Positions 17,461-25,929 of a stretch of 40,379 nt of DNA are shown here, piece by piece. A model generated the notes under the pieces. The model worked only from the letters and a program-made list of their open reading frames with translations. It did not search any database and was not told the origin of the DNA. Both the position numbers and the translations under genes were made by a program. Position 1 is the first letter of the stretch. Each line of letters begins with the position of its first letter. Location: positions 1 through 40,379 of the forward strand of contig JABMNK010000061.1 in NCBI GenBank assembly GCA_013204595.1, read 5' to 3'. The DNA is from Flammeovirgaceae bacterium (GTDB lineage Bacteria; Bacteroidota; Bacteroidia; Cytophagales; Cyclobacteriaceae).

Positions 17461-19815
17461 TCAATTATAATTATTCACTTGTTGATAGAGCTTTATGGAA
17501 TAGGTAATTGAAGGAAACATACTCCCTAAAATACTAAGCTTATAACTCGCCGGAAAAACGGCCCCTGCCGAGGGTAACTGATAAAAAATTGAATAGGCAT
17601 TTGACCTTCCGGAGAAATTGTAGATTGATAGGCTTAAGCGATCCTCAATCTTGGGAATTATAGTAGTGAGCCCAATGCCCAAATCAACCCGAAAATAATC
17701 CGGTATTTGGTAGGTATTTCTATCTGCGTACACAGGAACTGTAATTCCTCCTGAATTGTAGCTAGCCTCTATCGCTGTGAAAGGTCTACCACTTTTGTAA
17801 ATTACATTTAAGGAGAAAAATCCATTGCGCCCCAATTGTTTGTTTAATACCAAAGACAAATTATGTCTTTGGTCGTAATTGGCTGGATACCAATTTCCGT
17901 CATTGATCCACTCACTAGCAAAGGGTGAAATTCCTTTATTTTCCGATTTCGCCAAGGTGTAAGAAAGCCAACCGGTCCAACCTTTGCTTGTTTTTTCAAT
18001 CAATATTTCCATTCCATAACTTCTCCCTTTACTCTCACCTAATTCAGTCTCCAAATGTGGATTCAATATTAGCTCAGCAAAATCCTTGTATTCATAAATT
18101 CTTGAGATATTCCGGTAGTAAAGGTCAAAAGAATGTTGCCATTTCTTTTTAGCTCCTTGATGGGTAAATCCCAAAGAATAATTTTTACTGACCTGTGGCT
18201 TTATATATCGGGTACTCACCTGCCAAATATCTACAGGTGTCGCCGCGGCAGAATTTGAAATCAAATGTAAATATTGCGAAATACTATTAAAACTTGCTTT
18301 CAGAGACCAGTTCGGATTTACGCTCAGGTTCAACCCAACACGAGGTTCTGGATTAAAATAAATCGCAGAACTACCCCCATCGGCAAGGGTATCTGTGATC
18401 GTTTGAATCGCTAAAGGTTGACCCTCTAGATATTGAAACTGCTTTTGACTTCCTAATTGAGCAAAATAATTAAACCTAATACCCAAGGACAAGGTCATTC
18501 TAGTACCTATACTCCAATCATCATTAGCGTATATACTCGAGATCAGTCCTGCACCCTTTTTCACCTCATCGTTCGGAGTTAAGGATGCTTGGCCAGCAAT
18601 CAATTCTTCTGGGAGTTGTTGATATTTTTTGATTTCTAGCCCTCCTTGAAAAGAATGATTTGATAATCCATAATAGGTAAAACTATCGTGCAAAGAACTA
18701 AAATTAAGACCGTTGTTAATGCCATAATCTAGTCGTAGATCAGACTGATCAGTATTATAATGCACCTGACTAATCTCAAACTCGTGAAATACGTTTTCAT
18801 TAATTACATTTTGTAAACGCAGATTCCCCAAAAAAGTCCGCCATCCAAATGAAAAATCATTACTATATCGAAAGATATCTGAACTCCGGTAAGTGGAGAT
18901 CACTATTTTATTTTTATCATTGAATCTGAAGCCAATGGACAAATTCTGATCATCAAATAATCCCTTACTCTGCCTGACCTCATCATTTGGTATTTTATGC
19001 ATCATCCAATCCGGATAGGCAAAACGTGTAGATCCGATTACTGAAATTTTCTCACTCACAATAGGGCCCTCAAAAAATAGCTTACTTGACATGAAGCCGG
19101 CTGATACGCCACCCTCCCAGGATTGATAATCCCCTTCCTTTAAGTTAATGTCCAAAACAGAAGCGATTCTTCCTCCAAAATTGGCGGGAATATGTCCTTT
19201 GTAAAGGGTGAACTCTTCAACTACATCCGCGTTGAAGATAGAAAAGAATCCAAGTAGATGCGATGAATTAAAAATCTCACCACCATTCAGCATCACTAAA
19301 TTTTGATCGATTTTCCCTCCACGAACATTAAATCCAGTGGAGCCCTCCCCTACTGTCGAGACGCCAGGCAAAAGACTGAGTGAGTTGATTAAATCGATTT
19401 CACCCATTAACAGTGGGAGCTCTGAAATAGTCGCCAAAGACATCCTTTCCACACCCGCAATTTCATTTCGTCGATAATCATCAGATCTTCCACTTTTTAC
19501 AAATGCGTCCAACTCTATGATCGATGGCTCCATTTTAAAAGTCAATACGACATCTTTCCAAAGAGTGATTTGCTTTGTGGAATTTTCCATTCCAACGAAA
19601 CTTAATTCAAGGGTATGCGTCCCTTTGGGTAATTTCATTTCAAAATAGCCCTCTAGGTCTGTTGCTGTTCCATATCCCGTCTCTAAAGACAGCACGGTCA
19701 CTCCCGGTATTGATTGGTCAAAATCATCTTTTACATAGCCTGATACCTGATGTGTCTGACCCCATGCGGCTAGTTGAATAATGAGAAATAAACTGGTAAA
19801 TAATGATTTAATCAT
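17461..19815 (-). CDS. TonB-dependent outer-membrane receptor with CarboxypepD_reg-like domain
   Basis: A 784-residue outer-membrane transporter. A signal peptide (1-19, ending AAWGQ) precedes a carboxypeptidase-regulatory-like domain (about 22-95, HQVSGYVKDDFDQSIPGVTV). The plug domain follows (about 110-225) with ISELPLLMGEIDLINSLSLL, GFNVRGGKIDQNLVMLNG and FGGRIASVLDINLKEG. The rest is a 22-strand type barrel ending in a tyrosine-rich, aromatic strand. Receptors of this size paired with DUF4249 form a recognised Bacteroidota class distinct from SusC/SusD. It heads a three-gene unit with DUF4249 and a GH130-like lipoprotein. The substrate is unknown; an oligosaccharide or glycoconjugate is suggested by the third gene only. 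Confidence 0.93.
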   Translation of the reverse strand: MIKSLFTSLFLIIQLAAWGQTHQVSGYVKDDFDQSIPGVTVLSLETGYGTATDLEGYFEMKLPKGTHTLELSFVGMENSTKQITLWKDVVLTFKMEPSIIELDAFVKSGRSDDYRRNEIAGVERMSLATISELPLLMGEIDLINSLSLLPGVSTVGEGSTGFNVRGGKIDQNLVMLNGGEIFNSSHLLGFFSIFNADVVEEFTLYKGHIPANFGGRIASVLDINLKEGDYQSWEGGVSAGFMSSKLFFEGPIVSEKISVIGSTRFAYPDWMMHKIPNDEVRQSKGLFDDQNLSIGFRFNDKNKIVISTYRSSDIFRYSNDFSFGWRTFLGNLRLQNVINENVFHEFEISQVHYNTDQSDLRLDYGINNGLNFSSLHDSFTYYGLSNHSFQGGLEIKKYQQLPEELIAGQASLTPNDEVKKGAGLISSIYANDDWSIGTRMTLSLGIRFNYFAQLGSQKQFQYLEGQPLAIQTITDTLADGGSSAIYFNPEPRVGLNLSVNPNWSLKASFNSISQYLHLISNSAAATPVDIWQVSTRYIKPQVSKNYSLGFTHQGAKKKWQHSFDLYYRNISRIYEYKDFAELILNPHLETELGESKGRSYGMEILIEKTSKGWTGWLSYTLAKSENKGISPFASEWINDGNWYPANYDQRHNLSLVLNKQLGRNGFFSLNVIYKSGRPFTAIEASYNSGGITVPVYADRNTYQIPDYFRVDLGIGLTTIIPKIEDRLSLSIYNFSGRSNAYSIFYQLPSAGAVFPASYKLSILGSMFPSITYSIKLYQQVNNYN

Positions 19816-19926
19816 TGATGAGCAAATGCCTACCTCTTTAAGCTTGTGAAAAATATTTTATTTAAATCATCAATAAATAGTATTCAGACTCATTTAATGG
19901 AAGCGCTTTTAAGAAAAACCATATCT

Positions 19927-19959
19927 CAAATGTAAATTTTTAATTTGCGGTAAATACAA
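19927..19959 (-). promoter_or_regulatory. Promoter of the TonB-DUF4249-GH130 unit
   Basis: On the minus strand TTG (19959-19957), a 22-base spacer, then TACATTTG (19934-19927), an exact -7 consensus with allowed spacing. Transcription would start near 19920, leaving a leader of about 105 bases before the ATG at 19815, long enough to hold regulation of its own. Confidence 0.55.
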
Positions 19960-20039
19960 TTTATTTCAAAAACCCGTGCATTTTAGCCTTTTTTTATTTC
20001 AATCATGTATTATTACTCTTGCACTAGCCATTAATTTCT

Positions 20040-20738
20040 ATGCATTTATTTTATCATCCTACGCTCGATCAAGAAACTAACTATCTGAGTGAAGAAGAAT
20101 CGAAACATTGCATTCAGGTATTGAGAGGGAAGCCTGGCGATCTTATTCATCTTACCGACGGAAAAGGGCTTATGGCAATCGCCACTATTGTAAAAGCTGA
20201 CACCAGAAGATGTTCGTTTGAAATCATCGAATCTACTATCGCTCCAAAAAAATCGTTTTACAGTCACATTGCTATTGCCCCAACCAAACAGGCTGAGCGA
20301 ATGGAATGGTTTGTTGAAAAAGCATGTGAACTGGGCGTAGATGAAATCAGTTTTATAAAGACAAAAAACTCGGAACGCCCCTTGCTTAAATTGGATAGAC
20401 TAGAGAAAAAAACCATTAGTGCTTTGAAGCAATCCAAAGGTGGCTACAAAACCAGATTAAATCCAATGGTCGACTTAAAAGAATTTTTGCTAAAGTCCAA
20501 AGCAGACCATAAGCATATTGCCGTGGTTGATTCAACTCAAGCCTATATTAATGAATGTTTAGAAGCTCGAAGTAATCAATTGATTTTGATAGGGCCTGAA
20601 GGCGATTTCACTTCGCAAGAACTTAAAAAGGCATTAACCCATGGATTTAATGGCGTCAGTCTTGGCGCTAAGGTGCTTAGAACAGAAACAGCAGGGGTGA
20701 TGGCCGCAGTTGTGATTAATTTGGTCAATAATTACTAA
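20040..20738 (+). CDS. rsmE: 16S rRNA (uracil-1498-N3)-methyltransferase RsmE
   Basis: SPOUT-class methyltransferase that modifies U1498 of 16S rRNA using S-adenosylmethionine. The 232 residues fit the family. The N-terminal PUA-like part begins MHLFYHPTLDQETNYLSEEE and contains HCIQVLRGKPGDLIHLTDGKG (about 23-43). The SPOUT knot carries the signature LILIGPEGDFTSQEL (about 180-194) and LGAKVLRTETAGVMA (about 211-225), which bind the cofactor. Ahead of it lie 224 bases holding only the divergent promoter. The next gene converges from the other side, 41 bases away. Confidence 0.97.
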   Translation: MHLFYHPTLDQETNYLSEEESKHCIQVLRGKPGDLIHLTDGKGLMAIATIVKADTRRCSFEIIESTIAPKKSFYSHIAIAPTKQAERMEWFVEKACELGVDEISFIKTKNSERPLLKLDRLEKKTISALKQSKGGYKTRLNPMVDLKEFLLKSKADHKHIAVVDSTQAYINECLEARSNQLILIGPEGDFTSQELKKALTHGFNGVSLGAKVLRTETAGVMAAVVINLVNNY

Positions 20739-20779
20739 ATAGGGATTCCCTTTGGGTTGTTTTTTTACTTGGAAGCAGG

Positions 20780-21187
20780 TCAATTCAGGATGTGTTCAAG
20801 GTATTCCATACCCCTCAAATTCATGGTATCTGATTCCTTGAATCTCAAATAAGTAGCCGAAACACTCTCAATTAACCAGTAACTCCCATCCCCAAACAAA
20901 AGGGAATCAGTAAATATTAGCGACTTATCAGAAGCCTTTGCGCTGCCAATAAAAAGAGTATCTGAGACATTATCATATACGCCATAGACTTCAACTGAAT
21001 CACTAGTATATTTAAACAATAAGTAAGGCAAAACACTCGACTCAGTTGACTTCCAAGTCTTTTGATCTCCTTGATGAAGCAACCTTTCTACTTGATAACC
21101 ATACAAACCCGCAGGAAAGCCATCGTCTTCACAACTAAAATTCAACGCCATGAAAAGTCCTAAAAAGACAACAAAAACGTGCTTCAT
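20780..21187 (-). CDS. Small lipoprotein of unknown function
   Basis: A 135-residue protein with a clear lipoprotein signal (MKHVFVVFLGLFMALNFSC, Cys19) followed by Glu-Asp-Asp, an acidic start seen in many Bacteroidota surface lipoproteins. The remainder is predicted mostly beta: YGYQVERLLHQGDQKTW, YLLFKYTSDSVEVYGVYDN and a C-terminal TMNLRGMEYLEHIL. I do not recognise a family. It starts 13 bases after the tex stop on the same strand, so it is probably co-transcribed with tex, though a functional link is not expected. Confidence 0.75.
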   Translation of the reverse strand: MKHVFVVFLGLFMALNFSCEDDGFPAGLYGYQVERLLHQGDQKTWKSTESSVLPYLLFKYTSDSVEVYGVYDNVSDTLFIGSAKASDKSLIFTDSLLFGDGSYWLIESVSATYLRFKESDTMNLRGMEYLEHILN

Positions 21188-21200
21188 TTATCTAAATGGT

Positions 21201-23483
21201 TCAATTTTTAAACTTATTGCGCAAACTTTCCAACTTCGATTGCAAATCTCCCTCGGGTAATTTTTTTTGTCTTTCAATTTCCTTATTTCTCAATGGATTT
21301 TCGGTAGGCTTAGGCGATCGCTGCTCAGTTCCCACTTTTTTGATCGTCCCAAAGGGATTGGACTTCATTGACAATGATATCCGTTTTCTTACTACATCAA
21401 TTTCCATCACAGTTACCTGTACTTTTTGCTGCAATTTAATGACTTTGGCCGGATCAGACACAAAAGCATCTGACAAATGGCTCACATGTACGAGGCCATC
21501 TTGGTGAACACCAATATCAACAAATGCGCCAAACTTAGTGATGTTTGTCACAATACCTCGAAGCTTCATTCCCATTTTCAGGTCTTCGGGGGCATTAACT
21601 CCCTCCATGAACGAAAATGACTCGTATTCAGCACGTGGGTCTCTGCCAGGCTTTTCAAGCTCATTGAAGATGTCTTTTAAGGTGGGTAATCCGACGTCCT
21701 CATTTGTATATTTTCTCAGATCGATCTGCTTTCTCAATACTTTATCATTGACCAATTGCGCTACTGTGGCCCTCATATCAAAAGCGATTTTGTCGACTAG
21801 GTCATATCGCTCTGGATGAACGCCACTTCTATCCAGTATATTTAGTGCATCATTGATTCTTAAAAAACCAGCAGCCTGCTCAAATGATTTATTTCCTAGC
21901 TTAGGGACTTTTTTTAAAGCTGCTCGTGATTCAAACGGACCATTATCCTCCCTATATTTCACTATATTTTCCGCCAATTGAGGACCTAGCCCTGAAACGT
22001 AAGTCAGTAGTTGTTTGCTCGCGGTATTGAGTTCCACACCCACACCATTTACGCAGCTCATGACCACGTCATCTAACGATTTTTTCAGCTCATTTTGATC
22101 TACATCATGCTGATATTGCCCCACACCAATAGATTTGGGATCTATTTTGACCAACTCGGCCAAAGGATCCATTAACCTTCTACCAATAGAAACAGCCCCC
22201 CTGACGGTAACGTCTTCGTTGGGAAATTCTTCTCTCGCCACTGCTGATGCAGAATAGACTGAAGCCCCACTCTCATTAACCATCGCGATAGTAACGGCAC
22301 TTGTCAACGCCAAATCACGAACAAATCTTTCCGTTTCCCTCCCCGCAGTGCCATTGCCAATCACGATGGCCTCAATATTAAATTTTTCAACCAATGCCAT
22401 GACTTTTTCACCAGCATAGCGAACGTCATTTTTGGGCTCATTGGGATAGATGACGTCATGTTGCAACAGTTTACCTTGTCGATCCAAGCATACCAATTTA
22501 CAACCTGTGCGAAATCCCGGATCTAAGGCAAGTACCGATTTCTGACCCAATGGAGGTGACAAAAGTAATTGCCTGAGATTTTCAGAGAAAATTTTAATCG
22601 CCTCCTGATCCGCTAATTGTTTAGTGGCCAAGCGAATTTCTGTCTCAATACTGGGTTTTAAAAGGCGCTTGTATCCGTCACTAATGGCCAATTTGACTTG
22701 CTCTGCTGATTCATTTGACCCCTTAATGTATTTGCTCCTAATCAAATGAAAGGCGATCTCTGGGTCGGGTGCTACATCCATTATGAGAAATAATTCCTTC
22801 TCAGCTCTCCGTATGGCGAGCAAACGATGGGACGGTATCTTTTTGATCGGCTCTGACAAACTAAAGTAATCTTTATACTTTTCGGCCGCTTGTTCTTTCC
22901 CTGAAATTACTTTGGTGGTAAGCATCCCTTCCTGCATGAAAAGTTCTCTAATAGTTTTCCTCATCTCGGCATCTTCATTGATCTTTTCGGCTATAATGTC
23001 ACGAGATCCTTGAAGCGCCTTATCATAGTCATTCACCTCTTTTTCAGCATTTACATATTTCAATGCCTCCGATTTAAGATCTCCGTTTGATTGCGCAAGT
23101 ATGAACAAAGCAAGCGGTTCCAGTCCTCGGGCTTTTGCGGTAGTAGCCCTAGTTTTACGCTTGGGGCGATAAGGAAGATAAATATCCTCCAATACGGCTA
23201 GGGTCAATGCTTCTTCAATTTGCTTTTTTAATACTGGCGTAAGCTGCTCTTGCTGCTCGATTGATTTGAGTATAGCTTCTCTACGCTTATCTAACTCTTC
23301 CAGTTTCAATACCCTGTCCCGTATGGTAATCACCTGCTCATCATCGAGGGATCCCGTAAGCTCTTTTCTGTATCTGGAAATGAATGGCACCGCGGCCCCT
23401 CCATCCAGTAATTCAAGCGTTGCCTGAACTTGTTGAGGTTTTACAGATAACTCGGTGGCAATTTTAATGGCGTGTTTGTGCAT
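21201..23483 (-). CDS. tex: Tex-family S1 RNA-binding transcription accessory protein
   Basis: A 760-residue cytoplasmic nucleic-acid-binding protein of the Tex/Spt6-like family. Order of parts: N-terminal helical domain with VPFISRYRKELTGSLDDEQV, YIYLPYRPKRKTRATTA-type loop, YqgF-like RNase H-fold domain (SVLALDPGFRTGCKLVCLD), helix-hairpin-helix repeats (YVSGLGPQLAENIVKYR, KVPKLGNKSFEQAAGFLRI) and a C-terminal S1 domain (GIVTNITKFGAFVDIGVHQ). The ATG at 23483 is preferred; a TTG seven codons upstream would add MSQFTSS. Tex affects transcription and stress tolerance in other bacteria. The gene is divergent from tlpA with 105 bases between. Confidence 0.95.
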   Translation of the reverse strand: MHKHAIKIATELSVKPQQVQATLELLDGGAAVPFISRYRKELTGSLDDEQVITIRDRVLKLEELDKRREAILKSIEQQEQLTPVLKKQIEEALTLAVLEDIYLPYRPKRKTRATTAKARGLEPLALFILAQSNGDLKSEALKYVNAEKEVNDYDKALQGSRDIIAEKINEDAEMRKTIRELFMQEGMLTTKVISGKEQAAEKYKDYFSLSEPIKKIPSHRLLAIRRAEKELFLIMDVAPDPEIAFHLIRSKYIKGSNESAEQVKLAISDGYKRLLKPSIETEIRLATKQLADQEAIKIFSENLRQLLLSPPLGQKSVLALDPGFRTGCKLVCLDRQGKLLQHDVIYPNEPKNDVRYAGEKVMALVEKFNIEAIVIGNGTAGRETERFVRDLALTSAVTIAMVNESGASVYSASAVAREEFPNEDVTVRGAVSIGRRLMDPLAELVKIDPKSIGVGQYQHDVDQNELKKSLDDVVMSCVNGVGVELNTASKQLLTYVSGLGPQLAENIVKYREDNGPFESRAALKKVPKLGNKSFEQAAGFLRINDALNILDRSGVHPERYDLVDKIAFDMRATVAQLVNDKVLRKQIDLRKYTNEDVGLPTLKDIFNELEKPGRDPRAEYESFSFMEGVNAPEDLKMGMKLRGIVTNITKFGAFVDIGVHQDGLVHVSHLSDAFVSDPAKVIKLQQKVQVTVMEIDVVRKRISLSMKSNPFGTIKKVGTEQRSPKPTENPLRNKEIERQKKLPEGDLQSKLESLRNKFKN

Positions 23484-23588
23484 ACTTGATGTAAATTGGC
23501 TCAAAAATAAAAGATTGAATCTATTTAAGGGGCACTTGCGTAAGATAGCATGGGGATTTTTTTTTTGTAATCACAATACCAAAGACTA

Positions 23589-24152
23589 ATGGCAAAAAAA
23601 ATAAAAAGAGAAATTATTGAATGGGTCATTTTTTTCTTAATTGTGGGGGGTCTGTACTTCACTGGATATCATACAGAAGTGATTGGCACACTTCAACGAG
23701 GTGTGTTGATGACCGGCCTATTTCAACCCACTAAAAATGAAACGAAGATCAAGGCAGATTACACCCTAGTCTTGGAGGATGTCAATGGGAATACCGTAGA
23801 CTTATCCCAATGGAAAGGACAGCCCATATTTTTAAACCTATGGGCAACTTGGTGCCCACCTTGTATTGCTGAAATGCCCGATATTAACCAATTGTACCTC
23901 GAGGTGAATCCATCTATCAAATTTGCCATCATCTCTGTGGATGAAGACCGTGAAAAAGCCATTGCATTTGCCAAAAGGAAGCAATTTGATTTTCCTATTT
24001 ATTTCCCAAAAAATGAATTACCAAAGGTCTACCGATCTGGTGCAATTCCCACTACGCATGTAATAAATTCAAATGGAGAAATTGTTGTTACCCAAAAAGG
24101 GATGGCCAAATACTCAAGTGATATTTTTATTGCTTTTCTTCGTTCGCTTTAA
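23589..24152 (+). CDS. TlpA/ResA-like thiol-disulfide oxidoreductase
   Basis: A 187-residue protein with one N-terminal membrane helix (about 10-26) and a thioredoxin domain facing the periplasm. The redox motif is WCPPC (Cys89, Cys92) in LNLWATWCPPCIAEMPDI; a cis-proline region AIPTTHVI follows (about residue 155). Proteins of this type reduce cysteines of apocytochromes or other exported proteins. The 3' end overlaps the convergent glycerate kinase gene by 39 bases. No cytochrome maturation genes are beside it. Confidence 0.93.
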   Translation: MAKKIKREIIEWVIFFLIVGGLYFTGYHTEVIGTLQRGVLMTGLFQPTKNETKIKADYTLVLEDVNGNTVDLSQWKGQPIFLNLWATWCPPCIAEMPDINQLYLEVNPSIKFAIISVDEDREKAIAFAKRKQFDFPIYFPKNELPKVYRSGAIPTTHVINSNGEIVVTQKGMAKYSSDIFIAFLRSL

Positions 24153-25277
24153 TGCCATTAATTGATAGACCTGCCCAGCCATATGGCTCAAATTAATTGC
24201 TGAATCTCGAATAGATACCTCCAAAGACTGTGGTTTTCTATTGATTGAAAAAACAGCTGTGAATGGTGAATGGACAGCCTCATAATCTTCACTGATTTGA
24301 CCGCAAAGCGCAACACAAGGAACCATTAAGGTTTCAGACAAATGGGCAATTCGGCCAGGGCCTTTGCCGAATCTGGTCTGATGATCTATTTTTCCTTCGC
24401 AGGTAAGAACCCAATCGGCAAGTTGGATACGTTCTGAGATTTTATTGAGATCAAGTATCCATTCTGCTCCAGACATAATTTGGACGTGATCATGGCAAGC
24501 TGCAATACCGGCAGGAACCCCTCCACTCGCCCCTCCACCTTTCAATTCCCAGATATTTAACGCTGTCTGCGTACTGAGCAACCACGCCCAATGCTCCAGA
24601 AGGGCATTAAATGTTGCCAAATCTTCAGTTCGTATGCCTTTCTGGGGTCCGTAAATCTGCACCGCACCCTCATTGCCACAAAGTACATTTTCCACATCCG
24701 TTAATACAACGAGCTTTGTATTTACTAGTTGCTGCCGCAGTTTCACGAAAGAAATACTAGCTACTTTAAAAAGATCAGTTAGATGAGTAATTGAAACCTC
24801 ATGACCCTGCTCATCTATAAAAACAGCACCTAAAGCTTGTAAAATACCTAATCCACCGTCTACCGTAGCTGATCCACCAACCGTTAGATAAATGGTCGTG
24901 CAACCCTCACGAAGTGCCTCCCTAATCAACTGCCCTGTCCCAAACGTGCTTGCACGCCAAGGATCCATTTTAGTAGGCGAAATGAGCTGCAAACCACTTG
25001 CCTCTGCTAATTCAATAATAGCTATTCCCCCTGTTTTATTTAAGCCCCAGAACGCATTTACCGGGTCTCCCAATGGCCCGGATACTTGGAGTTTTCTCTT
25101 TTCCGCATTGAAATGAGGCAACAATGCGGATAAGGTTCCATCACCTCCATCAGGTATAGGAATCATTTCAATGGTGACCTCCGGATCAATCTGCCGAATG
25201 CCCCGAACCATGGCTTGTCCAGCTTCTTCAGCCGTAAGCGCATTTTTAAAAGCATTTGGTAGCAATAATATTCTCAT
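24114..25277 (-). CDS. glxK: Glycerate kinase (GlxK/GarK type)
   Basis: ATP-dependent kinase converting D-glycerate to a phosphoglycerate in the cytoplasm, linking glyoxylate or serine breakdown to glycolysis. The 387 residues match the type I family. Recognisable segments are MRILLLPNAFKNALTAEEAG, IPIPDGGDGTLSALLP, the VGGSATVDGGLGILQALGA block, VVLTDVENVLCG, and GGGASGGVPAGIAA, followed by CEGKIDHQTRFGKGP. The last 13 codons overlap the 3' end of tlpA on the other strand. It follows sixA by 50 bases, so the pair may be one transcript. Confidence 0.95.
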   Translation of the reverse strand: MRILLLPNAFKNALTAEEAGQAMVRGIRQIDPEVTIEMIPIPDGGDGTLSALLPHFNAEKRKLQVSGPLGDPVNAFWGLNKTGGIAIIELAEASGLQLISPTKMDPWRASTFGTGQLIREALREGCTTIYLTVGGSATVDGGLGILQALGAVFIDEQGHEVSITHLTDLFKVASISFVKLRQQLVNTKLVVLTDVENVLCGNEGAVQIYGPQKGIRTEDLATFNALLEHWAWLLSTQTALNIWELKGGGASGGVPAGIAACHDHVQIMSGAEWILDLNKISERIQLADWVLTCEGKIDHQTRFGKGPGRIAHLSETLMVPCVALCGQISEDYEAVHSPFTAVFSINRKPQSLEVSIRDSAINLSHMAGQVYQLMALKRTKKSNKNIT

Positions 25278-25327
25278 AAATCCAGTTTAAGTCAAAGTAC
25301 AAACTCGCCAAAAGGCTAAACAATGCA

Positions 25328-25816
25328 TCATGTTAACGTAGGCGTTTGGTATCTTTTAAGAATCGCAGATCCTTGCCTCACTTCCTTCCATTCCAAATCT
25401 GTAAAAAGAAGTTCTACCATGGCTCCTGGTGGAAACGAGTCGAGCGACTGATCACTTAGGAAAGTCGCTAAGTAGCTAAGGCCTGGATTATGTCCTATGA
25501 ATAACGCAACCTTAACTTGAGGCGGGATCAATCCAATGGCTTTGATCAAAGTAACTAGTGGCGCATTGTAAAGTTCGGTCTTAAAACTTATTTTTATGCC
25601 TCCTTGCAACTTACTGGCAATGACCTCAGCGGTCATTCGGGTACGTATCGCGCTACTCGCAATTATGTGATCAATCTCAATATCTGCTAACGCCAATCTA
25701 TCGCCCATTTGAATACTTTCAGCCATACCAATAAGTGTCAAGTCTCTATGAAAATCATCCCCCTCATTCGACCCCTTTGATTGTGCGTGTCGCGCCAAAA
25801 ATAAAGTCTTACTCAT
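25328..25816 (-). CDS. sixA: SixA-like histidine phosphatase
   Basis: A 162-residue member of the histidine phosphatase (phosphoglycerate mutase-like) superfamily, closest to SixA, which removes phosphate from phosphohistidine in signalling or phosphotransferase proteins. The RHA motif holds the nucleophile His10 (LFLARHAQS); SSAIRTRMTAE (54-64) supplies the second arginine, and His109 is in FIGHNPGLSYLA. The short length agrees with SixA rather than with true phosphoglycerate mutase. Its partner protein is not in the window. It is divergent from topA. Confidence 0.9.
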   Translation of the reverse strand: MSKTLFLARHAQSKGSNEGDDFHRDLTLIGMAESIQMGDRLALADIEIDHIIASSAIRTRMTAEVIASKLQGGIKISFKTELYNAPLVTLIKAIGLIPPQVKVALFIGHNPGLSYLATFLSDQSLDSFPPGAMVELLFTDLEWKEVRQGSAILKRYQTPTLT

Positions 25817-25929
25817 TCAATCAAAGGTGGCTATTCCTCAAATAAAATCCAACCCATTACGATGAGAACCGAAAAGTTATCATTATTTATTCAAAAATTT
25901 TCTCATCTTTGGGGCGTAAATTTGAGAGG

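Noticed and set aside
20739-20779. T-run after rsmE as terminator
   Set aside because: The T-run is there, but the GGGATTCCCTTTGGG before it forms only a three-base stem; too weak to call.
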